The position numbers were made by a program, and so were the translations under genes. Below are positions 5,138-5,509 of a stretch of 5,509 nt of DNA, piece by piece. The first letter of the stretch is position 1. Every line of letters begins with the position of its first letter. Source of the DNA: Verrucomicrobiota bacterium (GTDB lineage Bacteria > Verrucomicrobiota > Verrucomicrobiia > Limisphaerales > SXQI01); contig WBXJ01000189.1 of assembly GCA_008933045.1 (NCBI GenBank), positions 1-5,509 on the forward strand. The letters run 5' to 3'. The notes under the pieces are model-generated. The model searched no databases. It saw nothing but the letters and a program-made list of their open reading frames with translations, and was not told the origin of the DNA.

Positions 5138-5509
5138 ATGATGCATCTAGAAATTACAGTCCCTGCGCTCGGGGAATCCATTACAGAAGTCGAAATCGGC
5201 CAGTGGCTTAAGGCCGAAGGCGACACCGTAGCCAAGGACGAAAACTTAGTCGTGATCGAGAGTTCAAAAGCCACACTGGAGCTTCCCTCACCGATAGCGG
5301 GGGTCATGGGAAAAATCCTTAAACCGAAAGGGAGCGTCGTACAAATCGGCGAGGTTATCGTAACTCTCCACTCCAACACAGTGGCATCGCTGCCCGAAGT
5401 GGCTCCAGCAAAAATCGAGGCTCCTCCGAGAAAAGAGGTGCCTCTTCCGATCGAAACTCCGGCCCCAACTTCGACACCTGCTCCCGAGCTTGGAACTCGC
5501 GCTGAGGAG
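5138..5509 (+). CDS. sucB: 2-oxoglutarate dehydrogenase E2, dihydrolipoyl succinyltransferase (3' truncated by window)
   Basis: The first 124 codons of an E2 core protein are visible, open to the right edge. E2 carries the lipoyl arm that accepts succinyl from SucA, passes it to CoA, and is reoxidised by E3 (Lpd). Residues 3-78 form a standard lipoyl domain: VPALGESITEVEIGQWLKAEGD, then the lipoylation site IESSKATLELPSP with Lys44 as the modified residue. From about residue 84 a Pro/Ala/Glu-rich flexible linker begins (APAPELGTRAEE at the edge); the subunit-binding and catalytic domains are outside. The start may be ATG 5138 or ATG 5141, which are adjacent; neither has a Shine-Dalgarno. The position behind sucA, 21 bases after its stop, indicates SucB. 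The lipoyl motif ESSKA resembles pyruvate-complex E2 as much as the ETDKV of many SucB, so the assignment rests mainly on context. Confidence 0.92.
   Translation, partial: MMHLEITVPALGESITEVEIGQWLKAEGDTVAKDENLVVIESSKATLELPSPIAGVMGKILKPKGSVVQIGEVIVTLHSNTVASLPEVAPAKIEAPPRKEVPLPIETPAPTSTPAPELGTRAEE

Noticed and set aside
5113..5379. An 88-codon antisense frame opposite the sucB start
   Set aside because: It overlaps the lipoyl-domain coding sequence, which is unmistakable on the plus strand.
1..5509. A novel defence, mobile or secondary-metabolism system
   Set aside because: Every long frame is a known housekeeping gene; there are no transposase, integrase, toxin, nuclease or biosynthetic genes and no terminal inverted repeats in the window.

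Overview
This window holds ordinary core-genome genes of a bacterium, all pointing rightward except one tRNA. No mobile element, CRISPR array, phage gene or defence module is visible. The organism is probably Gram-negative-like, with moderate GC. Absent Shine-Dalgarno motifs, a Met/Gly/Pro-rich Ffh tail and the gene content loosely fit the Verrucomicrobiota/PVC side of the tree, but that placement is an impression; no marker in the window proves it.

Layout. (1) Positions 1-529 encode the C-terminal end of a UvrD/PcrA/Rep-type superfamily 1 DNA helicase whose start lies outside the window. (2) Positions 561-646, minus strand, are a complete tRNA-Tyr(GUA) with a long variable arm and encoded CCA. 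(3) The gap 647-742 appears to hold two back-to-back promoters that share one -35 element, driving tRNA-Tyr leftward and ffh rightward. (4) Positions 743-2113 encode Ffh, the signal recognition particle GTPase, complete, ending in a short Met-Gly-Pro repeat. (5) Positions 2114-2305 are a 192-base gap with a hairpin over the ffh stop codon, several short repeats and a weak promoter candidate. (6) Positions 2306-5116 encode SucA, the thiamine-dependent E1 of 2-oxoglutarate dehydrogenase, complete. (7) Positions 5138-5509 are the start of SucB, the E2 succinyltransferase, with its lipoyl domain and the beginning of a Pro/Ala linker; it runs off the right edge.

How the genes work together. sucA and sucB are separated by 21 bases and form an operon for the 2-oxoglutarate dehydrogenase complex of the TCA cycle: SucA decarboxylates 2-oxoglutarate and passes the succinyl group to the lipoyl-lysine of SucB. 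tRNA-Tyr and ffh both serve protein synthesis and targeting and seem to be divergently transcribed from a shared control region. The helicase is unrelated to its neighbours and ends facing the tRNA.

The most notable observations are the shared -35 of the tRNA-Tyr/ffh divergent promoter, an ffh mRNA that is probably leaderless, and the lack of any clear Shine-Dalgarno before the three visible starts. I found no evidence for an undescribed biological system here.
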